DNA of 64,000 nt from an uncultured candidatus Porisulfidus sp. GTDB taxonomy: Bacteria > Pseudomonadota > Gammaproteobacteria > Poriferisulfidales > Poriferisulfidaceae. Under the pieces are notes generated by a model. The model worked only from the letters and a program-made list of their open reading frames with translations, was not told where the DNA came from and made no database searches. The translations under genes and the position numbers were made by a program. Positions within the stretch are counted from its first letter, which is position 1; each line of letters begins with the position of its first letter. Shown here one piece after another: positions 8,689-19,446 of the stretch. The stretch spans positions 1,385,888-1,449,887 of the forward strand of contig OY288106.1 of the NCBI GenBank assembly GCA_958431155.1, given 5' to 3'.

Positions 8689-10988
8689 GCGATCCGGTCA
8701 CGATCACCCTGAACGGGCGCGTGGTCGAGGCGGCCGCCGGCGAGATGCTGATCGCGGTGGCGGACCGCGAGGGTGTTCCGATCCCGCGCTTCTGCTATCA
8801 CCCGAAACTTTCGGTGGCGGCCAACTGCCGCATGTGCCTGGTCGAGGTGTCGGGTGCGCGTGGACCGGCCCCGGCCTGCGCCACCCCGGTGGTGGACGGC
8901 ATGGAAGTGCAGACCCGGTCCGAATTCGCCCGCGAGGCGCAGCGTGCCACCATGGAGTTCCTTCTGATCAACCATCCGCTGGACTGTCCGATCTGCGACC
9001 AGGGCGGCGAATGCGAGCTTCAGGACTTGGCCCTGGAATACGGCAGCGACATCTCCCGTTATTCGGAGGCACGGCGGGTGGTGCTGGATCCGGACCTGGG
9101 GTCGCTGGTCTCGACCGACATGACCCGCTGCATCCACTGCACCCGCTGCGTGCGGTTCACCGAGGAAATTGCCGGCGAGCAGGAACTCGGGGCGTTCGGG
9201 CGCGGCGAGTTCATGAAGATCGGCACCTACGTTCAGCGGGCAATGAATTCGGAGCTTTCAGGATGCGTGATCGACCTGTGCCCGGTCGGGGCGCTCAACG
9301 CCCGCCCTTCGCGGATGAATGCACGGGCCTGGGAACTGGACGACCACCCGGGCTTGGGCGAGCACGACGGAGTCGGGTCCCGCCTGTCGCGTCACACGTT
9401 GCGCGGACGGCAGATTCGCTGTGTGCCGCTCGTCGAGGAGACGATCAACGAAAGCTGGCTGTCGGACCGCGACCGGTTCAGCTATCAGGCGGCAAGCCAC
9501 CCGGACCGCCTGTGCTGGCCGCTGGCCCGCCACCGAGACAACTGGGTCCGGGTGAGCTGGGAGGAAGCGCTGGACCGGGCGGCGGAGGCCTTGACGAAAC
9601 CCGGCGAGAAGGCCGGCCTGATCCACCCGTCCAGCACGGTGGAGGAGTGCTTCCGGTTCCAGCAGTTGCTGCGCCGCTGTGGTGCCCGGACGGTCGAACA
9701 CCGGGCCCGCATGTCCGACTTCCGCGGGGGCGTGCAGTATCCGCAAACGCCGACGCTCGGGTGTGCCGTGGACCGGATTGCCGAAAGCGACGTGATTGTC
9801 CTGCTGGGCAGCTTCCTGAGACACGACCAGCCGATCCTCAACCACCGGCTGCGCCAGGCCGCGAACTCGGGCACCGAGGTCTGGATCATCAACCCCGCCT
9901 CGTTCAACTGGAATTTCCCGCCGACCCAGCAGGCCGTGCTGTCGCCCCGGAAATGGCTGACCCTGCTGCATGCCATGGAGCGTTCGCCCGCTGTGGCGGG
10001 AAGGGAAGGCGGCGGCACCCGCTTTTCCGACCAGCTCGCACAACGCCTGAGAGAGGCGGAGAACGCCCTGTTCTGGCTGGGCCCGCTCGCGCTCAACCAC
10101 CCGGACGCCAGCCTGCTCTATGCATCCGCACGCAACCTGTGTGAACGGACCGGAACCCGCCTGGGCACTCTCCCCGAGGGGGCCAACGCGCCCGGCGCCT
10201 GGCTGACCGGATGCGTTGCGCATCGCGGCCCCGGCGGCATGGCCGAGGATGGCGTGGATCTGTCGGCACGGCAACAGGAACCGCCGGACCTCTGGGTGTT
10301 CTACGGGGTGGATCCCGCCTGCGACGTTGCCGATCCGGCGCGACTGCGCCGGGTGCTGGCCGCGGCGCGCACCACGATCGGATTCCATTCGTTCATTCCG
10401 GACCCGCGGCACCTGCCGTACGACCTGCTGCTGCCGATCCCTACTGTCGGCGAGCGCAGCGGGCACCTGATCAACCTGGAAGGGCGCTGGCAGTCGATGA
10501 CCGCCGCCGTGCCGCCGCCGGGCGAGGTTAAGGACGGGGCGGAAGCACTGGTGGAGTTGCTTCGCGCGACGGGCCATGCCCCGGGTTTCGAGGGCGCGTC
10601 CCTGGTCGCGCACTGCCGCGGCTTGGAAGGGCGCGCGGTTGTGACGAGGAAGCCGCCTAGAGACGGCAAACGCTTGCCGGACAAGGGGCTCTTGCGGGTC
10701 GGCGCCCCGTCGATTTACCAGCAGGATCCGGTGAGCCGGCATGCCCATGCCCTGCAACAGGCCGAGCTGGCGAAGGATCTGGTGTTGCGGCTGCACCCGG
10801 AAACCCTGAGAAGGCACGGCCTGAAGAACGCGACGCACGCCCGCCTGTCGCAGGACGGGGAGATACTCAGGCTTCCCTTGGTGGCAGACCCGCAGATGCC
10901 GCGCGACTGCGTCTACCTGGCGACCGGGGATGCCCGGCTAGGGCTGCTTGGCAATGCGTTTGGCGTGGTGGATCTGCATCATGCTTGA
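8685..10988 (+). CDS. nuoG: NADH-quinone oxidoreductase subunit G (75 kDa)
   Basis: 767 residues from ATG 8685 (ATGA overlap with nuoF). The N-terminal ferredoxin domain has CRMCLVEV; next come the NuoG-specific [18 protein letters not shown], the [10 protein letters not shown] segment and DLCPVGAL for further clusters. The C-terminal part resembles a molybdopterin oxidoreductase domain without obvious cofactor residues, as in other NuoG. It conducts electrons from FMN towards N2. Confidence 0.96.
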   Translation: MSDPVTITLNGRVVEAAAGEMLIAVADREGVPIPRFCYHPKLSVAANCRMCLVEVSGARGPAPACATPVVDGMEVQTRSEFAREAQRATMEFLLINHPLDCPICDQGGECELQDLALEYGSDISRYSEARRVVLDPDLGSLVSTDMTRCIHCTRCVRFTEEIAGEQELGAFGRGEFMKIGTYVQRAMNSELSGCVIDLCPVGALNARPSRMNARAWELDDHPGLGEHDGVGSRLSRHTLRGRQIRCVPLVEETINESWLSDRDRFSYQAASHPDRLCWPLARHRDNWVRVSWEEALDRAAEALTKPGEKAGLIHPSSTVEECFRFQQLLRRCGARTVEHRARMSDFRGGVQYPQTPTLGCAVDRIAESDVIVLLGSFLRHDQPILNHRLRQAANSGTEVWIINPASFNWNFPPTQQAVLSPRKWLTLLHAMERSPAVAGREGGGTRFSDQLAQRLREAENALFWLGPLALNHPDASLLYASARNLCERTGTRLGTLPEGANAPGAWLTGCVAHRGPGGMAEDGVDLSARQQEPPDLWVFYGVDPACDVADPARLRRVLAAARTTIGFHSFIPDPRHLPYDLLLPIPTVGERSGHLINLEGRWQSMTAAVPPPGEVKDGAEALVELLRATGHAPGFEGASLVAHCRGLEGRAVVTRKPPRDGKRLPDKGLLRVGAPSIYQQDPVSRHAHALQQAELAKDLVLRLHPETLRRHGLKNATHARLSQDGEILRLPLVADPQMPRDCVYLATGDARLGLLGNAFGVVDLHHA

Positions 10989-12015
10989 GTGGGCGACCGA
11001 CCTGTCGGTGTGGCTTCGGGTCGGAGAGATCCTGCTCGGCGCGGTACTGATCCTGGTGCCGCTGCTGGCGACGGTGGCGTACTACACGTATGCCGAACGC
11101 AAGGTGGTCGGGTTCATGCAGATGCGGCTGGGACCGAGCCGGGTCGGGCCGCGCGGTCTGTTCCAGCCGATTGCCGATGTGCTGAAGCTTCTGACCAAGG
11201 AGGTCGTGTACCCCAGCCAGGCCAGCGGGGCGCTGTTCCGGCTGGCGCCGCTGGCGGCACTCGTACCGGCGCTCGGCGCCTGGGCGGTGATGCCGTTCGA
11301 CGACGGCCTGTGGCTGGCCGACATCGATGCAGGCCTGCTGTATGTCCTGGCACTGACTTCGCTCGGCGCGTACGGCATCATCATCGCCGGCTGGGCCTCC
11401 AACTCGAAATACGCCCTGCTGGGGGCGATGCGCCAGGCGGCGCAGGTCGTGTCCTACGAAATCGCGATGGGCTTCGCGCTGGTCGGCGTGCTGATGCTGA
11501 GCGGCAGCCTCAATCTCGCGGCCATCGTGCAGGCGCAGTCCGGCGGCATCCTGGACTGGTTCTTCCTGCCCCTGCTGCCCCTGCTCCTGGTGTACCTGGT
11601 GTCGGGCGTGGCCGAGACCAACCGCCTGCCCTTCGACGTGGTCGAGGGGGAGTCGGAGCTGGTGGCGGGCTTTCACGTGGAGTACTCCGGCGCGGCGTTC
11701 GCGGTGTTCTTCCTGGCGGAGTATTCCGCCATGATCCTGATTTCGGCCCTGACCGCGATCCTGTTCTTCGGCGGCTGGCTGTCGCCGTTCGAGGGCACGG
11801 AGCTGGCGCGCCACGTCCCGGTACTGGACTCCGGCATCCACTGGTGGCTGCTCAAGACCGCGTTCTTCATGTTCTGCTTCCTGTGGTTCCGGGCGACGTT
11901 CCCGCGCTACCGCTACGACCAGATCATGCGCTTGGGCTGGAAGGTGTTCATCCCGGTGACGCTGATCTGGATTTTCGTGCTGGGTGCCGCGCGCTACGCG
12001 GAGATCGCGGGGTGA
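10981..12015 (+). CDS. nuoH: NADH-quinone oxidoreductase subunit H
   Basis: 344 residues from ATG 10981, overlapping the nuoG end by eight bases. About eight transmembrane helices. The acidic quinone-site loop is present ([20 protein letters not shown]). It connects the Q-site to the proton-pumping arm. A TTG at 10948 would extend it but has no family support. Confidence 0.96.
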   Translation: MLEWATDLSVWLRVGEILLGAVLILVPLLATVAYYTYAERKVVGFMQMRLGPSRVGPRGLFQPIADVLKLLTKEVVYPSQASGALFRLAPLAALVPALGAWAVMPFDDGLWLADIDAGLLYVLALTSLGAYGIIIAGWASNSKYALLGAMRQAAQVVSYEIAMGFALVGVLMLSGSLNLAAIVQAQSGGILDWFFLPLLPLLLVYLVSGVAETNRLPFDVVEGESELVAGFHVEYSGAAFAVFFLAEYSAMILISALTAILFFGGWLSPFEGTELARHVPVLDSGIHWWLLKTAFFMFCFLWFRATFPRYRYDQIMRLGWKVFIPVTLIWIFVLGAARYAEIAG

Positions 12016-12019
12016 CGCC

Positions 12020-12514
12020 ATGCGCCTGAGTTCCCTGCTGTTCCTGTTGCGCAGCCTGAGCCTGTGGGATCTGCTGCGCGGCTTGCGACTGACCGCGCGG
12101 CGCCTGTTTTCGCGCAAGATCACCCTGCGTTATCCGGACGAAAAGACCCCGAAGTCCCCCCGTTTCCGCGGCCTGCACGCGTTGCGCCGCTACTCCAACG
12201 GCGAGGAACGCTGCATCGGCTGCAAGCTGTGCGAAGCGGTTTGCCCGGCGCTGGCCATCACCATCGAGTCCGAGGAACGCGACGACGGCAGCCGGCGAAC
12301 CACCCGCTACGACATCGACCTTTTCAAATGCGTGTACTGCGGCTTCTGCGAGGAAGCCTGCCCGACCGACGCGGTCGTCGAGACCGACATCCTGGAATTC
12401 CACTTCGAACGCCGCGGCGACCACATCATGACCAAGGAAGACCTGCTGGCGATCGGAGACCAGTACGAGGAACACATCGCCGAGCACCGCAAGGCCGACG
12501 CCGGGTTCCGTTGA
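12020..12514 (+). CDS. nuoI: NADH-quinone oxidoreductase subunit I
   Basis: 164 residues from ATG 12020. Two 4Fe-4S motifs, [12 protein letters not shown] and [12 protein letters not shown], bind clusters N6a and N6b between NuoG and NuoB. The basic, hydrophobic N-terminus anchors the subunit at the membrane. The TGA overlaps the nuoJ ATG (TGATG). Confidence 0.96.
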   Translation: MRLSSLLFLLRSLSLWDLLRGLRLTARRLFSRKITLRYPDEKTPKSPRFRGLHALRRYSNGEERCIGCKLCEAVCPALAITIESEERDDGSRRTTRYDIDLFKCVYCGFCEEACPTDAVVETDILEFHFERRGDHIMTKEDLLAIGDQYEEHIAEHRKADAGFR

Positions 12515-13110
12515 TGGCCTTCCAGACGCTGCTGTTCTACCTGTTCGGCGCCGTGCTCTTGACGGCCGCCGTGGCCACCGTGACCTTGCGCAACATGGTG
12601 CATGCGGCGCTGTCCCTGATCCTGTCGTTTTTCACCGCCGCCATGCTCTGGATGCTCCTGGAGGCGGAGTTCCTGTCGATCCTGCTGGTGCTGGTCTACA
12701 TCGGGGCGGTCCTGGTGCTGTTCCTGTTCGTGGTGATGATGGTCGAGCGCCACACGCCGACGATTCACCACCGCCGCAACTACCGTCTGGTCGCACTGGC
12801 GGTGGCGGCGGTGATGGCCGCCGAACTCGGCGCAGCCTTGGTCGCGCCGGACTTCGTTCCCGCTTCCGCGCCCTCGCCGGCGCCGCTCGGGCACAGCAAC
12901 ACGCAGGCGCTGGGCTCCGTGCTGTACACCGACTATGCTTTGGCGTTCGAGGCCGCCGCAGTGGCGCTGCTGGTCGCCATCGTCGGCGCGATTGCGCTGA
13001 CGCTGCGCGCGCGGCCGGATCACCACCGGCAAAACCCGGCGCACCAAAGCCGGGTGCGCAAACAGGACCGCTTGCGCCTGACCGACGGCCGATCCGAGCC
13101 GCCATGCTGA
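12514..13110 (+). CDS. nuoJ: NADH-quinone oxidoreductase subunit J
   Basis: 198 residues, five predicted membrane helices, with the conserved segment FLSILLVLVYIGAVLVLFLF. It is a small membrane-arm subunit. The C-terminal 30 residues are a hydrophilic, basic tail. Overlaps nuoI by one base and nuoK by seven. Confidence 0.94.
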   Translation: MAFQTLLFYLFGAVLLTAAVATVTLRNMVHAALSLILSFFTAAMLWMLLEAEFLSILLVLVYIGAVLVLFLFVVMMVERHTPTIHHRRNYRLVALAVAAVMAAELGAALVAPDFVPASAPSPAPLGHSNTQALGSVLYTDYALAFEAAAVALLVAIVGAIALTLRARPDHHRQNPAHQSRVRKQDRLRLTDGRSEPPC

Positions 13111-13408
13111 GTTTGACCCACTTCATGCTCCTGTCCGGCGCGCTGTTCGCCATCGGCGTCGCCGGCGTGTTCGTCAACCGCCGCCACGCACTGGTGCTGC
13201 TGATGTCGCTGGAGCTGATTTTGCTTGCGGTCAACACCAACTTCATCGCGGCGTCTCATTACCTTCAGGACCTGGCGGGGCAGGCGTTCGCGCTGTTCGT
13301 CCTGACGATCGCCGCCGCCGAGATCGCGATCGGCCTGGCCATCGTGGTGGTGGTGTTCCGCAGCCGCGAGACCATCGATGCCGAAGACCTGAGCGAGGTG
13401 CGCGGGTG

Positions 13409-13409
<1 letters not shown>
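13104..13409 (+). CDS. nuoK: NADH-quinone oxidoreductase subunit K
   Basis: 101 residues, three membrane helices, with the conserved acidic residues in SLELILLAVN and AAAEIAIGLA that take part in proton movement. Homologous to MrpC. The length is exactly that expected. Confidence 0.96.
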
Positions 13410-15340
<1,931 letters not shown>

Positions 15341-15344
15341 CACG

Positions 15345-16835
15345 GTGTCCCTGCTCGGGTTGATGATCTGGACGCCGGTTGCAGCGGGGTTCGCGGCCCT
15401 GTTTCTGCGGGACCCGGCCGTGGTGCGCCGCTGGTCGCTGGCGGTCAGCCTGTTCGTATTCGCGTTGTCGCTTGTGGCCGTGGCGGGCTTCGACCCGGCA
15501 GGAGGCTACCAGTGGCAACATCAGGTCTCGTGGATTCCGGCCTTCAACATCCACTATCATCTGGGTGTCGACGGCCTGTCGTTGCCGTTGGTGGCGCTCA
15601 CTGCCTTCATCGGCGTGCTCGCCATCCTGACCGGCTGGAACGCCGCCACGCGCCACGCCGCGCAGTTCTTCGCCGCATTCCTGATTCTCGAGGGCTTGCT
15701 GATCGGGGTGTTCTGCGCGATGGACGCCGCACTGTTCTACATCTTTTTCGAGGCCATGCTGATCCCGATGTTCCTGATCATCGGAATCTGGGGTTCCGAC
15801 AACCGGGTCTATGCGGCCGTCAAGTTCTTCCTGTACACCTTCCTGGGGTCGGTGCTGATGCTGGTGGCGTTCGTCTACCTGGCCCTGCAGTCCGAGAGCT
15901 TCCGGATTACGGACTGGCATGTGTTGCCTCTGTCGTCGCTGGAGCAGACCTGGCTGTTCCTCGCGCTGCTGCTCGGGTTTGCGGTGAAGGTGCCGATGTG
16001 GCCGGTGCACACCTGGCTGCCCGACGCCCACGTCGAAGCTCCGGCCGCGGGCTCGGTGGTACTGGCCGCGGTGCTGTTGAAGATCGGCGGCTACGGCCTG
16101 ATGCGTTTCTGCCTTCCGGTCGCGCCGGACGCCTCGCTCGCGTTCGATGGGCTGGTAATCGGGCTGTCCCTGATCGCGGTGGTCTACATCGGGTTTACTG
16201 CGCTGGCGCAGAGCGACATGAAGAAACTGATCGCGTATTCGTCCATCGCGCACATGGGCTTCGTCACCCTTGGCCTGTTCATCCTGTACCGGCTGGCAAC
16301 GGAGACGGCCATGCTCAGCGTCAGCGGCGCGATCGTGCAGATGATTTCGCACGGGCTCGTGTCAGCCGCGTTGTTCGTCTGCGTGGGCGTGCTGTACGAC
16401 CGCCGGCATAGCCGCAACATCCAGGACTACGGCGGCGTGCTCGAGACGATGCCGGTATTCGGCGCGCTGTTCGTGTTCTTCGCGCTGGCGAATGCCGGCT
16501 TGCCGGGCACCTCCGGTTTCGTGGGCGAGGTGATGGTGATTCTGGCCACGTTCCAGGCCGGGTGGTGGCTGGCCGTGCTGGCGGCGATGGTGGTGGTGCT
16601 GGGGGCCGCCTATTCGCTGTGGATGGTGCGGCGGGTGGTGTTTGGCCCGGCCGAACACGCGGAAGTGAAAGCATTCCAGGACTTGTCGGGGCGCGAGATG
16701 CTGATCCTGATGGCGCTGGCCGTCCCGGTGCTGGGCGTGGGGCTGTGGCCGGTTCCGTTGCTGGACCTGATCGAGCCGTCCGTGGTGCAGTTGATCGACC
16801 AGGCGCAGGCTTTCAAGGCGGGAGGCGCCCCGTGA
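15345..16835 (+). CDS. nuoM: NADH-quinone oxidoreductase subunit M (antiporter-like)
   Basis: 496 residues, GTG start at 15345 behind GAGGGGG. Conserved motifs are FFEAMLIPMFLIIGIWG, VPMWPVHTWLPDAHVEAP and KKLIAYSSIAHMGF. Second antiporter-like proton channel. The TGA overlaps the nuoN GTG. Confidence 0.96.
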   Translation: MSLLGLMIWTPVAAGFAALFLRDPAVVRRWSLAVSLFVFALSLVAVAGFDPAGGYQWQHQVSWIPAFNIHYHLGVDGLSLPLVALTAFIGVLAILTGWNAATRHAAQFFAAFLILEGLLIGVFCAMDAALFYIFFEAMLIPMFLIIGIWGSDNRVYAAVKFFLYTFLGSVLMLVAFVYLALQSESFRITDWHVLPLSSLEQTWLFLALLLGFAVKVPMWPVHTWLPDAHVEAPAAGSVVLAAVLLKIGGYGLMRFCLPVAPDASLAFDGLVIGLSLIAVVYIGFTALAQSDMKKLIAYSSIAHMGFVTLGLFILYRLATETAMLSVSGAIVQMISHGLVSAALFVCVGVLYDRRHSRNIQDYGGVLETMPVFGALFVFFALANAGLPGTSGFVGEVMVILATFQAGWWLAVLAAMVVVLGAAYSLWMVRRVVFGPAEHAEVKAFQDLSGREMLILMALAVPVLGVGLWPVPLLDLIEPSVVQLIDQAQAFKAGGAP

Positions 16836-18259
16836 GCGTGGCACAGGAAATGATCCTGATGCTGCCGGAGATCGTGCTGGTCGTCGGGGCCTGCTTTATC
16901 CTGCTGTGCCCGCGATCGCTGGCCTGGCCGCTCACGATGCTGACGCTGGCGGCGGCGGTGGGCGCGATGCTCGCGACTGCGCCGGACGCCCCGGTCCTGC
17001 TGATGAGCGGCATGTTCGAACGCTCCGCCGAAGTGGACGTCCTGCGCATCCTGATCTGCGTGCTGACCGTGCTGGTCCTTCGGTATGCCCGGGGGTACCC
17101 GGTTTCCCCCGACCGCCTTCAGTCCAACGAGTTCTATACGCTTGCGACGTTCGGGTGTGTCGGAATGTTCCTGATCAGCGGAGCGGAACATCTGGTCGCG
17201 CTGTACATGGGGCTGGAAATCCTTGCCCTGTCGCTGTACCCGATGATCGCCATGGTGCGCGACGACGGCCGTGCCGGCGAGGCGGCGCTCAAGTACTTCG
17301 TGCTCGGGGCGCTGGCTTCAGGGTTCCTGCTGTACGGAATGTCGTTGACGTATACGGTCACCGGCACCCTGCACATCGGCGAGCTGGCAACGCAGTTGGC
17401 GCAACTGGAGACGGGGCGCGTGCTGCTGCTCGGCATGGTGTTCATGCTGGCAGGCCTGGCGTTCAAGCTGGGCGCCACGCCGTTCCACATGTGGTTGCCG
17501 GATGTCTACGACGGCTCATCCCTGCCTGCGGCGACGTACCTGTCGGCCGCCCCCAAGATTGCCGGATTGCTGCTCCTGCTGCGCCTGTTCGGCGACGGTC
17601 TGATGAGCTTGGCCGCCGACTGGACGACCCTGATGATGGCGCTGGCGGTTCTGTCGCTTCTGCTCGGCAACCTGGTCGCGATCGCCCAGACCCGAATCCG
17701 CAGGATGCTGGCCTATTCGGCCATCGCCCACACCGGCTTCGTGTTCCTGGCGCTGTGCGCGGGGACCCCGAAGGGGATGGGTTCGGCGGTTTTCTACACT
17801 CTCGTCTATGCGTTGATGGCGGCGGGAAGCTTCGGCATGCTGCTGCTGCTCAACGCCCGGACCGCGGCCGAGGACATTGATGACTTCAAGGGCCTGAACC
17901 ACAGCCATCCCTGGCTGGCGGTGATGGTGCTGATCCTGATGTTTTCCATGGCGGGCGTGCCGCTGACTGCCGGGTTCTACGCCAAGCTATACGTGCTGCA
18001 GGCGGTGGTCGATGCGGGGCTATGGCCGCTGGCGGTGGTGGCGGTGCTGCTGACGGTGGTGGGGGCCTACTACTATCTCCGTATCGTTTGGTACATGTAC
18101 TTCGAGGAGGTGGATCGTCCTGCCGAGCCCGGACAGGATCCGGCTCATGTCTTCCTGGTCAGCGCGAATGCGCTGGTGCTGGTGTTTATTTTCGCGGTGC
18201 CGCAGCCCTGGCTGGAGATGAGCCAGAGGGTGGCGGGAGTTTTTGTCGGTGGGCAGTAG
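16832..18259 (+). CDS. nuoN: NADH-quinone oxidoreductase subunit N (antiporter-like)
   Basis: 475 residues starting at GTG 16832 in a GTGA overlap with nuoM. Motifs YMGLEILALSLYPMIA, KLGATPFHMWLPDVYDG and RRMLAYSAIAHTGF identify NuoN. It completes the 14-subunit set. Downstream, 28 bases separate it from the convergent lipoprotein gene; GGCGG (18265-18269) and CCGCC (18279-18283) could pair there but no T-run follows. Confidence 0.96.
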   Translation: MSVAQEMILMLPEIVLVVGACFILLCPRSLAWPLTMLTLAAAVGAMLATAPDAPVLLMSGMFERSAEVDVLRILICVLTVLVLRYARGYPVSPDRLQSNEFYTLATFGCVGMFLISGAEHLVALYMGLEILALSLYPMIAMVRDDGRAGEAALKYFVLGALASGFLLYGMSLTYTVTGTLHIGELATQLAQLETGRVLLLGMVFMLAGLAFKLGATPFHMWLPDVYDGSSLPAATYLSAAPKIAGLLLLLRLFGDGLMSLAADWTTLMMALAVLSLLLGNLVAIAQTRIRRMLAYSAIAHTGFVFLALCAGTPKGMGSAVFYTLVYALMAAGSFGMLLLLNARTAAEDIDDFKGLNHSHPWLAVMVLILMFSMAGVPLTAGFYAKLYVLQAVVDAGLWPLAVVAVLLTVVGAYYYLRIVWYMYFEEVDRPAEPGQDPAHVFLVSANALVLVFIFAVPQPWLEMSQRVAGVFVGGQ

Positions 18260-18287
18260 GGTCGGGCGGTGAGGCTCCCCGCCGGTC

Positions 18288-19025
18288 TCAGTCGAGCGCG
18301 TCCTCTAGGGTCCGGAGTTTCTGATATGCACGGAGCAACCCGCCGTCGTCCGCGTATCCTTCGCTTTTTGCCTGCTTGACCGCTTCGTCGAATCGCGCCT
18401 GGGCGTCCGCCTGCTTTTTGGCCGAGTCTTCGTATTCCAGCCTCAGTTCCTCAATTTTCTGATCGATTTCCCCGACCTTCTTCTGCATATCCTCCCGGTC
18501 TTCCGGGACACTTTCCTTCGCTTTAAGTTTTTCCCGCAGCGTCTTTGTCTCATGCTCCAGCCGGCCGATGTGCTCCCTCAGTTTTTTTCGTTCCCGCTTG
18601 ATGCCCCAGACCTCCATCTCTCTGGTGCGCACCAGCCTTCCCGTACCAAGCCCTGACTCGAATGCTTCCGCCAGCGGGCCGGTGCAGACCCCGTGGTAGC
18701 GAGCATCGGTGCGACCAACCCGGTAGCCGTTGAATCGGGTGCAGTAGACCAGCAATCCGCTTCGGTGGCCTTCCGCATAGGCATGGCGGTCGGGAGTTAC
18801 CCCGTGTTCCGCGCAAGCTTCCTGATGTTCTGCAAGGGCTGAAACGAGTTTGCCTTCGGAGCCATCTTTCTGCCCGACGATCCACCAGTCTGTCGCTCGG
18901 CACTCGTCCTCGGACATGGAGGCGCAACCTGGGAGCAACAAAACCGCACTTGCAAGCAATATGATCGTCGCCAAGCCTTTCTTGTGCGGGGTCTGCTGGG
19001 TGGGCGGACAAGCAATGGAAAACAT
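18288..19025 (-). CDS. DUF2799-type lipoprotein with C-terminal coiled coil
   Basis: 245 residues from ATG 19025. A hydrophobic signal sequence ends in the lipobox LLPGC, so it is probably an outer-membrane-linked lipoprotein. The DUF2799-like half has repeated Cys/Trp/Gly landmarks (DECRATDWWIVGQKDG, CAEHGVTPDRHAYAEGHRSG, NGYRVGRTDARYHGVC). The second half (about residues 130-230) is highly charged and helical, a likely coiled coil. Function unknown. It stands alone, convergent with nuoN. Confidence 0.75.
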   Translation of the reverse strand: MFSIACPPTQQTPHKKGLATIILLASAVLLLPGCASMSEDECRATDWWIVGQKDGSEGKLVSALAEHQEACAEHGVTPDRHAYAEGHRSGLLVYCTRFNGYRVGRTDARYHGVCTGPLAEAFESGLGTGRLVRTREMEVWGIKRERKKLREHIGRLEHETKTLREKLKAKESVPEDREDMQKKVGEIDQKIEELRLEYEDSAKKQADAQARFDEAVKQAKSEGYADDGGLLRAYQKLRTLEDALD

Positions 19026-19446
19026 CAAGATATATCCCTACATTGGTGATGCGGGCGGAGTTTACCGCAAGTGCGGGCAGGATTGCCATAATGTCTTGTC
19101 GCCAGCCGGTTTCTGAAGGGCAGAGAGGTTCGGGGCTGGTTCCGCCTTGGCGAAAACCTTACCCTTGTCTGCGATAGGGTGATTTACTCAATAAAATGAG
19201 TAATTTGTCAGACACCATTCCGACTTGCCGCACATCTCCACACGCGGAGTATTGAAAAAGTCATCCAATCCACCTAAAACAAGAACTTGTGGGCAAAAGC
19301 GCAATCCTTGAGATTTGTATTGAAGCAAGGCCTCTTCCAGGTGCCGCATGATGACCTACACGATTGGGTTGATTGGGAAAAAGCATGCTCTCAAAACAGA
19401 TGCTGGCCAAAAGGGGGCACTTATGTCAATGAATGAAAGTCCTGCA
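19026..19446. other. Intergenic region with nested inverted repeats
   Basis: About 420 bases between two minus-strand genes. It holds the inverted repeats at 19161-19214. A 49-residue plus-strand frame at 19287-19436 (TTG start; contains HDDLHDWVDWEKACSQ) is rich in Trp/His/Asp and looks more protein-like than random, but has no RBS or known relative. CCTGC and GCAGG (19442-19455) flank the end of the pump gene and could fold, without a T-run. Confidence 0.4.
19161..19214. repeat. Nested inverted repeats, possible operator or structured RNA
   Basis: Three pairings overlap: ACCCT/AGGGT (19161-19165 with 19176-19180), TTACTCA/TGAGTAA (19184-19190 with 19197-19203, six-base loop) and an outer TGTCTG/CAGACA (19166-19171 with 19209-19214). 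The 7-bp TTACTCA dyad is perfect. No T-run follows, so a simple terminator is unlikely. Confidence 0.45.

Noticed and set aside
9258-10838. Long minus-strand frame inside nuoG
   Set aside because: Antisense shadow; NuoG cofactor motifs occupy the other strand.
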